NCBI GenBank assembly: GCA_905235525.1
Contig: CAJOLW010000022.1
Span: 1-64,000 of the forward strand
Source: an uncultured Bacteroidaceae bacterium
Lineage (GTDB): Bacteria; Bacteroidota; Bacteroidia; Bacteroidales; Bacteroidaceae
Length of the DNA: 64,000 bases
Reading direction: 5' to 3'
Shown here: positions 35,178 through 44,096 of the stretch, piece by piece
Layout: each line of letters starts with the position of its first letter
Position numbering within the stretch: the first letter of the stretch is position 1
Notes under the pieces: generated by a model
What the model was told of the DNA's origin: nothing
What the model saw: only the letters and a program-made list of their open reading frames with translations
Database searches by the model: none
Made by a program: the position numbers and the translations under genes

Positions 35178-36442
35178 TCAAACTGATTCCAATCCAAAAA
35201 ATCCTTCCCAACGAGATATTAAAGGGTTCCCGAACTGATCCATATTACCATCTACATGAATATTCGCACACCGCTTTGCCCATAAGAAACGGAAAATTCC
35301 GTTTTGTTTATGGTTTACCTCAAACTCCAACACATAATCTCCTTTGCTGAGATATTTTGGTAAACGAATCTTACGATAAAGAGAGAACTTTCCGATCGGC
35401 ACCTCTTCCATTATTCCCTTATATGTTCCCTCTGAATAAGTTGCCATCGGCACCTCACTCTGATTAAAGAATTTGAGTTGGACATTGGCTTTAAAAGGCT
35501 CGGTTGTTGTCCCTTCAAAAAGCACCTCCAAATACTCTTGATTGCTGGTAATGGTGCTCTCCGTATAAGGAGTACCATTGCTATCTTATCAACTGTTATA
35601 TAAGATGCCAATTCATCGATATGATCTGTAATAAGTCCGTGTTCCAACTGAAAATTATTGTTCAAATAATAATTAACAGCCTCATCCGTCGTTCCATCAA
35701 AAGCCAATGTGCCATTCTCCAGCACAACTCCTCGTGTACATAGATTCTTCACAGCCGCCATGTTGTGGCTCACAAACAAAACAGTGCGTCCTCCCGATTT
35801 AGCCACATCATTCATCTTGCCAATCGCCTTCTTCTGAAACTCAGCATCACCTACCGTCAGAACCTCATCTACAACGAGAATCTCTGGTTCCAAAAATGCT
35901 GCAACAGCGAAGCCGAGGCGGACAGTCATACCTGAAGAATAGCGTTTCACAGGAGTGTCCAAATAGCGTTCCACACCTGCAAAGTCAACAATTTCGTCCA
36001 ATTTACGAGTGATTTCCTTTTTGGTCATACCCATAATGGAGCCATTCATGTAGATGTTTTCACGTCCTGTCATCTCGGGGTGAAAGCCTGTACCGACTTC
36101 AAGAAGGGAGGCTATGCGTCCTTTATAACGGATGGAGCCTGTAGAAGGGGAGGTTATACGAGAAAGCAATTTGAGCAAGGTTGATTTACCTGCGCCATTC
36201 TTACCAATGATTCCCACCACATCACCCTGCTCTACTTTGAAAGAAATATCTCGAAGTGCCCACACGTAGTCGGAATGCCCTTTCGTACTACGGTCATTGG
36301 TTTCACCTATCTTCAAGAACGGGTCCTCCTTGCGAAGGATGTTCATGGTCCACCAACGATTGAGGTCATGGGAAAGTGTACCTGTACCCACACGACCGAG
36401 GCGGTACATCTTTCCGACGTTATTGAATTCGATTGCAGTCAT
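35178..36442 (-). pseudogene. Polysaccharide ABC transporter ATP-binding protein (Wzt-like), frameshifted near the C-terminal domain
   Basis: The first frame has a complete ABC domain: Walker A GIIGKNGAGKSTLLKLLSRI, signature RYSSGMTVRLGFAVA, Walker B PEILVVDEVLTVGDAEFQ and the switch His in VLFVSHNMAA. It then leaves the frame after ASYITVDK. The shifted frame continues NGTPYTESTITSNQEYLEVL and ends at 35178 (WEGFFGLESV), giving a Wzt C-terminal carbohydrate-binding domain. One missing A near 35583 explains the change; the full protein would be about 420 residues. Wzt with Wzm (36541-37380) exports completed polysaccharide; the C-terminal domain recognises the chain end in other systems. Confidence 0.82.
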
Positions 36443-36540
36443 AAAAACGAAAACAAAAAAACCTTAGTCCTAAATACTTATCGTTGGAGTCGTAAACGAC
36501 TCTTCTCGGAAAGTAAATTCGGAGTATGGATGGATAAACA

Positions 36541-37380
36541 TCACACCGTATCCATGAAGTTGCGTTCGGTGCGAGAGAATACGAGGACGGAGAGGAAGAG
36601 GGTGATGCACATGAAGATGGTGCTGTAGAGAAGACCTCCCCAGTCGAGGGTGCCACAACCCAAGCAACTGTATTTGAAGGCTTCGAAGATGGGGGTGAGG
36701 GGATTGAGGGCGATGATGTCGCGATATTTCTCGGGTGCAGCAGAGAGGGGATAGATGACTGGAGTGGCATACATGAAGAGTTGGATGCCGAACTGAACGA
36801 GGAACTTCATGTCACGGTATTTGGTGGTCATGGAGGAAATGATAAGTCCCCACGACATGCCGTGCATGGCAATCAGAAAAATCAGGACGGGAAAAAGAAG
36901 GATGGACGCATTGATATGAAGGGTGCCCGAGGGAAGGGTGAACACATAATAAATGTATATGATGATAAACATCGCCAACTGAATGAGCATCTTCAGCAAA
37001 TTGCTGGTAATGCCAGACAGAGGAACGACCAAACGAGGGAAATAGACTTTTCCAAACACATTGGCATTAGTACCAAAGACATCGCTGCTCACTGTGAAAC
37101 ACTGAGAGAAATAGCCCCAAAGCACAATACCTGCCATATAGAAAAGGGGCTGTGGAGCACCATCGGTAGAGATGCCAGCCAAACCACCGAACACAAACAT
37201 ATACATGATGGTGGTGAACAAAGGCTGAATGACATACCACAAGGGACCCAAGATGGTCTGCTTATATTGAGTGACGATATCGCGACGTATATACATATAA
37301 TATAAGTCGCGATAACGCCATAATCCCTTTATGTCTATATCAAACCATTTACTATGCGGCTTAATTTCAGTTGTCTGCAT
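36541..37380 (-). CDS. Polysaccharide ABC transporter permease (Wzm-like)
   Basis: 279 residues, ABC-2 type with about six helices: RDIVTQYKQTILGPLWYVIQ near the N-terminus, LVVPLSGITSNLLKMLIQLA in the middle, and MHGMSWGLIISSMTTKYRDM (the conserved KYRD loop) before the last helices. It forms the membrane channel for the Wzt ATPase encoded just downstream (98-bp gap). Substrate: undecaprenyl- or lipid-linked polysaccharide. Confidence 0.9.
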   Translation of the reverse strand: MQTTEIKPHSKWFDIDIKGLWRYRDLYYMYIRRDIVTQYKQTILGPLWYVIQPLFTTIMYMFVFGGLAGISTDGAPQPLFYMAGIVLWGYFSQCFTVSSDVFGTNANVFGKVYFPRLVVPLSGITSNLLKMLIQLAMFIIIYIYYVFTLPSGTLHINASILLFPVLIFLIAMHGMSWGLIISSMTTKYRDMKFLVQFGIQLFMYATPVIYPLSAAPEKYRDIIALNPLTPIFEAFKYSCLGCGTLDWGGLLYSTIFMCITLFLSVLVFSRTERNFMDTV

Positions 37381-37388
37381 ATGTTTAT

Positions 37389-37432
37389 AACCTTAACGTT
37401 TACCTTTCAACCCTAACCTTAACGTTAACTTT
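37389..37432. repeat. TTAACG/CCCTAA low-complexity motif
   Basis: CCTTAACGTTTACC followed by CAACCCTAACCTTAACGTTAAC. Similar strings occur at 13140-13172 and 22362-22380, always between genes. The rest of the 121-bp gap (to 37501) is purine-rich (GAGTTTAGAGAGTAGGGAG) with no clear signal. Confidence 0.55.
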
Positions 37433-37501
37433 TTTCACTTGGGAGTTTAGAGAGTAGGGAGTAAAGTGTAGAGTATAAGGGTGTGAGAGGAGCCACCTCA
37501 T

Positions 37502-38611
37502 TTATGCTTGGAACAAGGTCTCGTAAGGTGCCATGAGGGCTTCGATGTCGAAGTCCCAACCACGTGCCTCGCCTTTCTGCCTGTATTGCTCCAAAAGATT
37601 GGGATCATCAAGAAGACTCTTGATGCCTTTATACAATGCCTCTTCGGTATTGGACGTCATCAAACCACAATCTCCGTTTTTGAGGATTTCCTTCAATTCT
37701 GGTGTCTCTGTTGCCAGCACTGGCATGCCCAAAATCAAAGCCTTCATCACACTGGAATGGTAAGCAGAACAAACGAACAGTTGGCATTGAACCATGAAAC
37801 GGTAGGGGTTGGGGTGAGAACCAAATAATTTCACACGAGTCTGTAAGTCATTCTCTTCGATATAGCGGTCAAGCACTAAACGTTCTACACCATCTCCAAA
37901 AACCCAAAGACCAAGGTCATAACCTTCTTTGGCAAGACGGTTAATAACACGGAGCATACGACCATACTGATACTGTGGCTCCAAGCGTCCTTGTGACACC
38001 AAACGAACCTTCACTGGATTTTCGTCGGGGTTGCTGACATTCAATGATTTGAGACGCACAGACAACGAATCAATCGGATTATAAACAGTCTCAACAGGCA
38101 CTTTCACATCTGGGAATTGCTTCTTAAACGCTTCTGTGAGAAGATTCGTCGTACATGCCACCTTATCAAATTTGTTATAAGCAGCAGTCTCCTCTTTGAG
38201 ACTGCTATAGAAATCACTTGTCCAATGATTCTTTGCCAAATCTGAATGAACCCAAGCATATCTCTTGGTCTTCCCCTTCGAGGCATGACTTAGCAATTTT
38301 GTGGCAAAACCCTCTGAGTATGCAAATTCCACATCATTCCCTTGCGGCACATAGAACTTATAGACCAGCGACAAGGGGAGGTTGCGGTAAACCAACTTAC
38401 GCTTCAATCCACCTGGCTCAGTCAGAATTGCCTTATAATTGGCGTTTTCCCTGATGATGGCTTCGTATTGTCCGCCACCATTGATAGCGCAGACTGTGAC
38501 ATCATACTTCGTCTTGTCAATGTACTGTACCAATACAGACAAGGCTTTCCCGGAATCTCCTGAATCAAGAGATTCTACAAGGAAAAGAATTTTACGCTTC
38601 GATTTACTCAT
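37502..38611 (-). CDS. Glycosyltransferase, GT4-like, with altered E-x7-E motif
   Basis: 369 residues. The N-terminus KRKILFLVESLDSGDSGKAL and the hinge VRLVSQGRLEPQYQYGRMLR are GT4-like. Where GT4 enzymes have E-x7-E, this one reads CSAYHSSVMKALILGMPVLA, so both glutamates appear replaced (His and Lys) and the loop is shorter. It may use a different donor contact or be a non-catalytic partner. Placed directly after wzc, as first biosynthetic gene. Confidence 0.74.
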   Translation of the reverse strand: MSKSKRKILFLVESLDSGDSGKALSVLVQYIDKTKYDVTVCAINGGGQYEAIIRENANYKAILTEPGGLKRKLVYRNLPLSLVYKFYVPQGNDVEFAYSEGFATKLLSHASKGKTKRYAWVHSDLAKNHWTSDFYSSLKEETAAYNKFDKVACTTNLLTEAFKKQFPDVKVPVETVYNPIDSLSVRLKSLNVSNPDENPVKVRLVSQGRLEPQYQYGRMLRVINRLAKEGYDLGLWVFGDGVERLVLDRYIEENDLQTRVKLFGSHPNPYRFMVQCQLFVCSAYHSSVMKALILGMPVLATETPELKEILKNGDCGLMTSNTEEALYKGIKSLLDDPNLLEQYRQKGEARGWDFDIEALMAPYETLFQA

Positions 38612-38664
38612 AATACTATGTTTTTTTATGTTATTCGAATAGAGAGTCCTTTTTGTTCGTAATG

Positions 38665-41157
38665 TTAATCATCATCTTTTGTATATCCACCATAAGCGGA
38701 ACCTCCATAGTAACCATAACGGGCACCATAGCGGTGAGATCCATAATAAGAGAATGAATCTGTGGTTCCATTGAGGATGACGGACATTTTGGGCAAACGA
38801 TTGTTATCGTAATACTTCTGCACATCAGGAAGAAGACTCCGATCAAAATGTTCTGCACGAATGATGAACAACGTAGAATCCGTACAGTGACCTACGATTG
38901 TGGCATCGGCAACAATCTCGACCGGTGGACAATCAAGAAAGATATATGCATACTGATTACGTAATTCATCCAACAACTTCCCAAGACGCTCATCAAAAAG
39001 CAGTTCCGTCGGGTTGGGCGGAATTGTTCCCACAGGCACCACATCCAGATAATCATGCGTCGCATTCCGAACCACAATGTCATCGAAACTGTCCGTCACA
39101 CCCGAAAGATAGTCTGCAATACCAATCTTTGGCTTGTCCACCATAGCGGAAAGCGATGCTTTACGCAAGTCAAGGTCTATTGCCACCACTCGCTGCTTCT
39201 TGATGGCAAAAGAAGTGACGAGATTCGTCACGACAAACGTCTTGCCGGAGTTTGGAGAGAAAGAAGTCAGCATGATGACCTTACCTCGACTACCCTTAGC
39301 AGTCATAAACTCAATATTCGTACGAATCACACGGAAAGCCTCATTGATGACATTTCGAGAATGATCCTTCACCAAGATATGCAACGTCTTGTCTTCTTCT
39401 ACTTCACTGATTCTCAACATGACTTTAATATTAGTCCACAACTTCTTCCAAGGTCCAAACATCTTTTCACTCCAAGAACGGTGATGGTGATGGATGGGTA
39501 TTTCACCAATAAACGGAATCGACAATTCTCCCAAATCCTTACGACCACGAACTTGATTATTGATGGCTTCCAACATGAAGATAATCAAAGCCGGAACAGC
39601 AAGACCTATAATGGCACCCATCATCCAAATCATGCCTGGTATGGGAGAGGTGGGGACATTCGAGCCTGCGGCAGGACTGATGATACGGTTGTTATAGGCT
39701 GTAAACGCCTGCGAAAGTTCATTTTCCTCACGCTTTTGAAGGAGATACAAATAAAGATTCTCTTTCACCTTCTGCTGACGTTCCTGATTCAACAAATACT
39801 TCGATTGCGAAGGAGAAGAAGCAATCTTGCTATTTGCTTGGCCACGAATAGACTGTGCTGAACGCAGTTCCACATTCAAGGAGGCAATATGATTATCAAC
39901 AGATGCAATCAACGCATTGCGGAGTTCTGCCAGTTGAAGGTCTTTCTCCTGAATGATTGGGTTTTGCAAAGAACTGGCGCTCAACAAATTGTTCCGAGAA
40001 AGAAGCAACGTGTTATACTCTGCAATCTGACCGCTGATATTAGGGCTGTTCACACCTTGGTTAGCAGGAATCAGCGTGTATTTGTTGGCTTCATTTGTCA
40101 AATAATTACGTACATAACGTGCCATGTGCAACTGGTTGCTAATCTCTGTCGATTGGGCAGTAGCAGAAGTTGCCTGACTGATGTAAATGCCTGCCACATC
40201 ACTTTGACCTGCTGGAATCAAATTCTCCGATTTGAAAGTAGAGATATCATCTTCCACATTACCCAACTCCTTCTCGATTGCCTGCAATCGCTCGACAATG
40301 AACTCGGAAGTGGATACAGACCTGCGATTACAGTCCTTCACCCAATTCTCATTATACACAGCAATAATGGTGGAGAGCACATCTTCTGCACGCTGTGGAC
40401 TTTCATCATTATACGTCAGTTTGATGATGGTGGATAATTCACTTACGGCACTCACATCCAAATTAGCAGAAACCTTATTATAAGCAACATGAATAGGAAT
40501 GCGTTCCACTCGAAGGGTGATTTCCTGTGGGAAGAAATTCACAGATTTATTGACCTCAATCTTTCCAATCGGAGTCTTCACCGTTCGTCCCACTTTTCCT
40601 GTGATAGAACCTGCCATACTCTTGCCACCACGAACAAAATTACTCATCACATAAGTTCCGTCACTCTTGAGGTCGAACATGAATTCTGCAGATTCCGAAT
40701 CATTCAAATCCAAAGGAACAATCAGCACACTCAAGTCCGTTCCATAAATAATCTCCTCATGGAAACGTCCTTGGGCATAACAATTCACTTCCAAGTGAAG
40801 ATTACGCACAGTGGATTCCGCAAGGCTTTGAGAACGAAGTGTGAAGAGTTCATTCTGAACATCCACATTTCCGCCAAACATACTTATTCCTGAAGAACTA
40901 CTTGAATTCGATTGGAAATCATTCTTAATCAAGATAGAGGCTGAACGAGTGTATATTGGAGGGGTCATCTGAAGGTAAAAATAAGAACCTGCAAGTCCCA
41001 ATGCCAAACAGAAAACGAACCAATACCACTTTGAAGCAAAAACAGTCAACATGTCCAGCACTTTTGCATAGGCTGAACCACCTTTCTGTGCGGATGGCAA
41101 GGCTGTTGATATTTGTGGATAGCCACCTGGTGTTTGAGGATTATTAAGAGGTAACAT
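38665..41157 (-). CDS. Polysaccharide co-polymerase / tyrosine autokinase (Wzc-like)
   Basis: 830-residue fusion of a Wzz chain-length domain and a BY-kinase. First helix near residues 42-62 (WYWFVFCLALGLAGSYFYLQ), long coiled periplasmic part, second helix near 510-530 (WMMGAIIGLAVPALIIFMLE), then Walker A SPNSGKTFVVTNLV near 635, Walker A' VVAIDLDLRKAS, Walker B YIFLDCPPVEIVAD. The tail is rich in tyrosine (SYYGSHRYGARYGYYGGSAY-G) where autophosphorylation is expected. It pairs with the Wza-like protein upstream to control polymer length and export. Confidence 0.93.
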   Translation of the reverse strand: MLPLNNPQTPGGYPQISTALPSAQKGGSAYAKVLDMLTVFASKWYWFVFCLALGLAGSYFYLQMTPPIYTRSASILIKNDFQSNSSSSSGISMFGGNVDVQNELFTLRSQSLAESTVRNLHLEVNCYAQGRFHEEIIYGTDLSVLIVPLDLNDSESAEFMFDLKSDGTYVMSNFVRGGKSMAGSITGKVGRTVKTPIGKIEVNKSVNFFPQEITLRVERIPIHVAYNKVSANLDVSAVSELSTIIKLTYNDESPQRAEDVLSTIIAVYNENWVKDCNRRSVSTSEFIVERLQAIEKELGNVEDDISTFKSENLIPAGQSDVAGIYISQATSATAQSTEISNQLHMARYVRNYLTNEANKYTLIPANQGVNSPNISGQIAEYNTLLLSRNNLLSASSLQNPIIQEKDLQLAELRNALIASVDNHIASLNVELRSAQSIRGQANSKIASSPSQSKYLLNQERQQKVKENLYLYLLQKREENELSQAFTAYNNRIISPAAGSNVPTSPIPGMIWMMGAIIGLAVPALIIFMLEAINNQVRGRKDLGELSIPFIGEIPIHHHHRSWSEKMFGPWKKLWTNIKVMLRISEVEEDKTLHILVKDHSRNVINEAFRVIRTNIEFMTAKGSRGKVIMLTSFSPNSGKTFVVTNLVTSFAIKKQRVVAIDLDLRKASLSAMVDKPKIGIADYLSGVTDSFDDIVVRNATHDYLDVVPVGTIPPNPTELLFDERLGKLLDELRNQYAYIFLDCPPVEIVADATIVGHCTDSTLFIIRAEHFDRSLLPDVQKYYDNNRLPKMSVILNGTTDSFSYYGSHRYGARYGYYGGSAYGGYTKDDD

Positions 41158-41217
41158 ATTTGTTTAGAGTTGAGAAGTTAGAGTTGAGAGATAAAGATAA
41201 AGAAAGAGTGAGAGAGA

Positions 41218-41979
41218 TTATTTGAACCATGCAATTGCACTAACAATAAATGTAGCCATACTAATCCAGAACGATGGCTGAACAGTAGAATTGCCCAGCA
41301 CCGTTGCATTGCGCTTCTCCTTCTTGTTCATCTCCACATAAATCACATCATTCTGTTGCAAGTAATACACAGGAGATGAATACAAATCTTCAGCAGAACA
41401 AAGATTCACTTCATACACAGTTTTTTTGCCATAATTCTCGCGAATCACCTTCACATTGGTACGCTGACCATTTATGTTTAAATCTCCACGAGAACCTATC
41501 GCATCAAGGATGGTGAACTTGTCCCTGTCAATCTGAATACGCCCTGCACCTACCGCACCTAAAATGATGACATACAGATTCGAATAATCAACCGTCACAA
41601 TCGGGTCACGAATCAGTCCCTTCTCCATGATTTGTTCACGAATAGTTTCCTGAAGTTCCTGACGATTCAGACCTGCCACATGAATCTTGCCCAACATCGG
41701 GAAACGAATACAACCCTCCGAATCTATTGTATAACGAGAACCTTCTGTCCCACTACCCACCAAACTAAACTGTTCTGCGAGTTCTTTCTTGTCTGAACTC
41801 ACCGCAATCGTAATCTCGTCATCCGTTTTAAACTTAATCTCCACGGGATTTTGGACTACGATAGATTTACCTGGGTTAAAATCTTGGAAATAAGCAATGT
41901 CTTTGGGCACAGAGCATGAACTCAATAGCGCAAGAATCGCCATCATTGTGGTTCCAAGGAGTAAATGCGTCTTTTTCAT
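41218..41979 (-). CDS. Polysaccharide export outer-membrane lipoprotein (Wza-like)
   Basis: 253 residues. Lipoprotein signal peptide with lipobox LLSSC, then a Poly_export (BON-like) domain (VEIKFKTDDEITIAVSSDKK, IDSEGCIRFPMLGKIHVAGL) and an SLBB-like domain (LYVIILGAVGAGRIQIDRDK). A final hydrophobic helix FWISMATFIVSAIAWFK is typical of Bacteroidetes Wza proteins. Oligomers form the outer-membrane exit channel. First gene of the locus; a long leader lies upstream. Confidence 0.92.
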   Translation of the reverse strand: MKKTHLLLGTTMMAILALLSSCSVPKDIAYFQDFNPGKSIVVQNPVEIKFKTDDEITIAVSSDKKELAEQFSLVGSGTEGSRYTIDSEGCIRFPMLGKIHVAGLNRQELQETIREQIMEKGLIRDPIVTVDYSNLYVIILGAVGAGRIQIDRDKFTILDAIGSRGDLNINGQRTNVKVIRENYGKKTVYEVNLCSAEDLYSSPVYYLQQNDVIYVEMNKKEKRNATVLGNSTVQPSFWISMATFIVSAIAWFK

Positions 41980-42313
41980 ATTTAATCTTTTTTAACTTTT
42001 CAAAATCCTCAAAATCAGCAAACTTTCTCTCAAAAGAACTTGTAGGAGATTTTTGTCTTAAAACATACCTTTACTTCACCCCATTTCCATTAACAGGATG
42101 TCTTTCAGAGCGTTAGAAACAAATTCATGATTCATTAGTATTTCTAAAGTCACAAATTCAGGTTGTTTTTTTACAAACTAACGTCAAATATACGCATTTC
42201 TTAAATAATAAAAAAATTTTTGACGAAAAAAAAAATTGAGGACTTTGGAAGCAAAAACCTTAAATGCAGTCTCTCACAGGCTTTTTCCAACGTTCTTAGG
42301 ATTAGGGACACCC
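41980..42313 (-). promoter_or_regulatory. Leader and promoter region of the polysaccharide operon
   Basis: On the minus strand TATATTTG (plus 42185-42192) matches the -7 consensus, and the upstream 42201-42236 is a nearly pure A/T tract that could act as an UP element; the -33 position reads TTTT. Start near 42178 would leave a leader of about 200 nt before wza, long enough for UpxY-style control. I see no inverted repeats pointing to promoter inversion. Confidence 0.5.
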
Positions 42314-42352
42314 CAAAAAAAGAAAGCGGCAAACTCTGATGAGAATGCCGCC
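42314..42352 (-). terminator. Intrinsic terminator of the ferredoxin gene
   Basis: Minus strand: GCGGCA, 14-nt loop, TGCCGC, then TTTCTTTTTTT. Stem arms at 42326-42331 and 42346-42351. It ends ferredoxin transcription and insulates the capsule promoter downstream. Confidence 0.85.
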
Positions 42353-42380
42353 AGAAATCACAAAAAGTGTACAAATCGCC

Positions 42381-42554
42381 TTATTCGCCTGGAGCAATTG
42401 CACCAGCAGGACAAGCGTCAGCACAAGTACCGCAATCTACACATGCGTCTGCATCAATAACATACTTGCCATCACCTTCGCTGATAGCACCTGATGGACA
42501 CTCACCTGCGCAAGTTCCACACATTACACAATCGTCACTAATTACGTAAGCCAT
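42381..42554 (-). CDS. 2[4Fe-4S] ferredoxin
   Basis: A 57-residue clostridial-type ferredoxin with two CxxCxxCxxxCP clusters: CVMCGTCAGECP (residues 9-20) and CVDCGTCADACP (38-49). Acidic, cytoplasmic electron carrier for low-potential reactions, for example pyruvate:ferredoxin oxidoreductase or hydrogenase. Complete gene with its own promoter (42617-42649) and terminator (42314-42352), so it is monocistronic. The small size makes it easy to miss. Confidence 0.96.
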   Translation of the reverse strand: MAYVISDDCVMCGTCAGECPSGAISEGDGKYVIDADACVDCGTCADACPAGAIAPGE

Positions 42555-42616
42555 AGTTCAATTTACAATTTTATAATTTGTTATTTACAATTTTTATAAA
42601 CATCTTTTTGTGAGTG

Positions 42617-42649
42617 CAAATGTAGGAAAACTTTTCCTTACATACCAAA
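42617..42649 (-). promoter_or_regulatory. Promoter of the ferredoxin gene
   Basis: TTTG (plus 42646-42649 as CAAA), 21 nt, TACATTTG (plus 42617-42624). Predicted start about 55 nt before the ATG. Confidence 0.78.
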
Positions 42650-42712
42650 TTTTAGGTAGAGAAAATGCATCAAAAGCAATAAAAGAATACCTAATTTTAA
42701 GTATTTAAAGGG

Positions 42713-43693
42713 TTATGGTTGTAGATTGATGGTCTGAAGCGCTGCTTCGAGTTGGCGAATCAAGGGGCGTTTTTTCTCACTCGGCGCAAAGACAAATCCC
42801 TCTGCGACAAACAAACGCTGACGTTTTTCATCTGGATAGACATAGCAGACAAAGGGACCACCCATCGCATCGTCTTTCATGTCCCAGAAACCTCTGATAG
42901 CCATCAAATCCTTGCCGTCCACCGTGACAGAGCCACTCAACACAGACCTCCGATCCGTTTCCATCCACTGTCCCTCACGTCCTCCTGGTATATTGATTTT
43001 CATCACGGAATCACGAGCATCCACCACTTCTTCCACCGTCATTTCCCGTAATGGCAAGGTGTATAAGCAGACGTTCAGCCGAAATTCCTGCTCACTGGCT
43101 GATGCCCACATAAAGTCTTTTCCCTGCTTGATGTCATCTACATCAAAGGGTGCCTGTATGTCCACTCCAAACTGCCTCAAAGCCTGCCTTGAAACTGCAC
43201 CGCTATGCTTTTTCTTCAAGAAAGCACGTTCACGCTTAAATTCGTTGGCATTGAACGCTGCCAGAATAGACTCTCGGTGCATTGTAACCAACTCTACAAA
43301 AGACCTGTCATCGGGCGCCTCCAACGACAGCATCACTTGTGGTTGAGCATACACATTAGAAGCCCATCCCAATCGTGCCTCTTTATATTTCGCCCCTACT
43401 TTGACCACAATGATATTAGCATATCCCTTGAAGGTGTCCGAAAAGTCATGCGGATAGATGTATGTCGTCCGGAAATTCGGCTCAGGCTGTGGCAAACCAT
43501 CAATCGGAGCCTCCACGGTATTCACAAGGCTTTGCCCCGCATCGGTCTTCAACCAATCCTTATCAGCCACCACCAGCAACTCATAGGGCGCACTATGCAC
43601 CTTACTCGTCACCTTCCCTTTTTTCTTTTCTTGCGTACATGATGCCACACACAACAAACACATACACATTATTATATATATAAAATGTCTCAT
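42713..43693 (-). CDS. DUF4837 family lipoprotein
   Basis: 326 residues. Lipoprotein signal (FIYIIMCMCLLCVASC with lipobox VASC) followed by a charged linker (TQEKKKGKVTSK) and a domain beginning SAPYELLVVADKDWLKTDAG, as in DUF4837 of Bacteroidetes; other landmarks are FRTTYIYPHDFSDTFKGYAN and GPFVCYVYPDEKRQRLFVAE. Predicted to sit in the outer-membrane inner leaflet or periplasm. Function unknown. It precedes the ferredoxin gene on the same strand but a promoter lies between. A TAACTTTG (minus strand, plus 43728-43735) upstream may be its promoter, though the -33 spacing is short. Confidence 0.83.
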   Translation of the reverse strand: MRHFIYIIMCMCLLCVASCTQEKKKGKVTSKVHSAPYELLVVADKDWLKTDAGQSLVNTVEAPIDGLPQPEPNFRTTYIYPHDFSDTFKGYANIIVVKVGAKYKEARLGWASNVYAQPQVMLSLEAPDDRSFVELVTMHRESILAAFNANEFKRERAFLKKKHSGAVSRQALRQFGVDIQAPFDVDDIKQGKDFMWASASEQEFRLNVCLYTLPLREMTVEEVVDARDSVMKINIPGGREGQWMETDRRSVLSGSVTVDGKDLMAIRGFWDMKDDAMGGPFVCYVYPDEKRQRLFVAEGFVFAPSEKKRPLIRQLEAALQTINLQP

Positions 43694-43815
43694 AGCACTA
43701 TTTTACATTAGAATTTTAATTGTAGTACAAAGTTATAAAAAAGAAATGAAACAAAGATATCTCATCACAAAAAATCATCAATTCTCTTTTCTCATCAAAC
43801 TTTTCCCTCTATATA

Positions 43816-43847
43816 TTTGTTTTTACAACACATTTTCTTTACCTTTG
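43816..43847 (+). promoter_or_regulatory. Promoter of the nucleobase uptake operon or its leader RNA
   Basis: TTTG at 43816-43819, 20 nt, TACCTTTG at 43840-43847: a full Bacteroidetes promoter. Predicted start near 43854, some 240 nt before the first permease gene. Confidence 0.82.
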
Positions 43848-43853
43848 TGGCGA

Positions 43854-44040
43854 AATTTGTACTCATCCCAATAAAGATCGGTCATTCACACGTGAAGTCT
43901 ATCATGTAGGCAAAATCGACAGGGACAGCATATTTGGCAAGCATCACCTATCTACGCCAAAAGACAACCGAACACATAAGAATCTTTCACTAAAAAGACT
44001 GATAACACAAGAAAAGGGAGCCTCGCATGCTCCCTTTCCT
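43854..44040 (+). ncRNA. Terminated leader RNA or independent small RNA
   Basis: About 185 nt between a consensus promoter and an intrinsic terminator (see 44013-44042), with no open frame of note. Possible stems are TTCAC-ACG-TGAA (near 43885-43897) and TTTGGC with GCCAAA (near 43944-43972). It ends 55 nt before the permease start, so it could be an attenuator controlling the nucleobase operon, for example sensing a purine. I could not find the conserved core of the known purine riboswitch. A free-standing small RNA (6S-like in size) is the alternative. Confidence 0.55.
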
Positions 44041-44042
44041 TT
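44013..44042 (+). terminator. Intrinsic terminator within the permease leader
   Basis: AAAGGGAGC (44013-44021), loop CTCGCAT, GCTCCCTTT (44029-44037), then CCTTT. It lies upstream of the first permease gene, so readthrough or antitermination would be needed unless another promoter exists. Confidence 0.82.
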
Positions 44043-44096
44043 GATACAAACATCCTTCCTCATAAAATACAACTTCTCAAATATATCTTTATAATC

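Noticed and set aside
41980..42380. Invertible capsule promoter as in Bacteroides fragilis
   Set aside because: No pair of inverted repeats around the promoter and no tyrosine recombinase gene in the window.
43854..44012. Classical purine riboswitch
   Set aside because: The conserved junction and loop sequences of the three-way aptamer could not be found; kept only as an unidentified leader.
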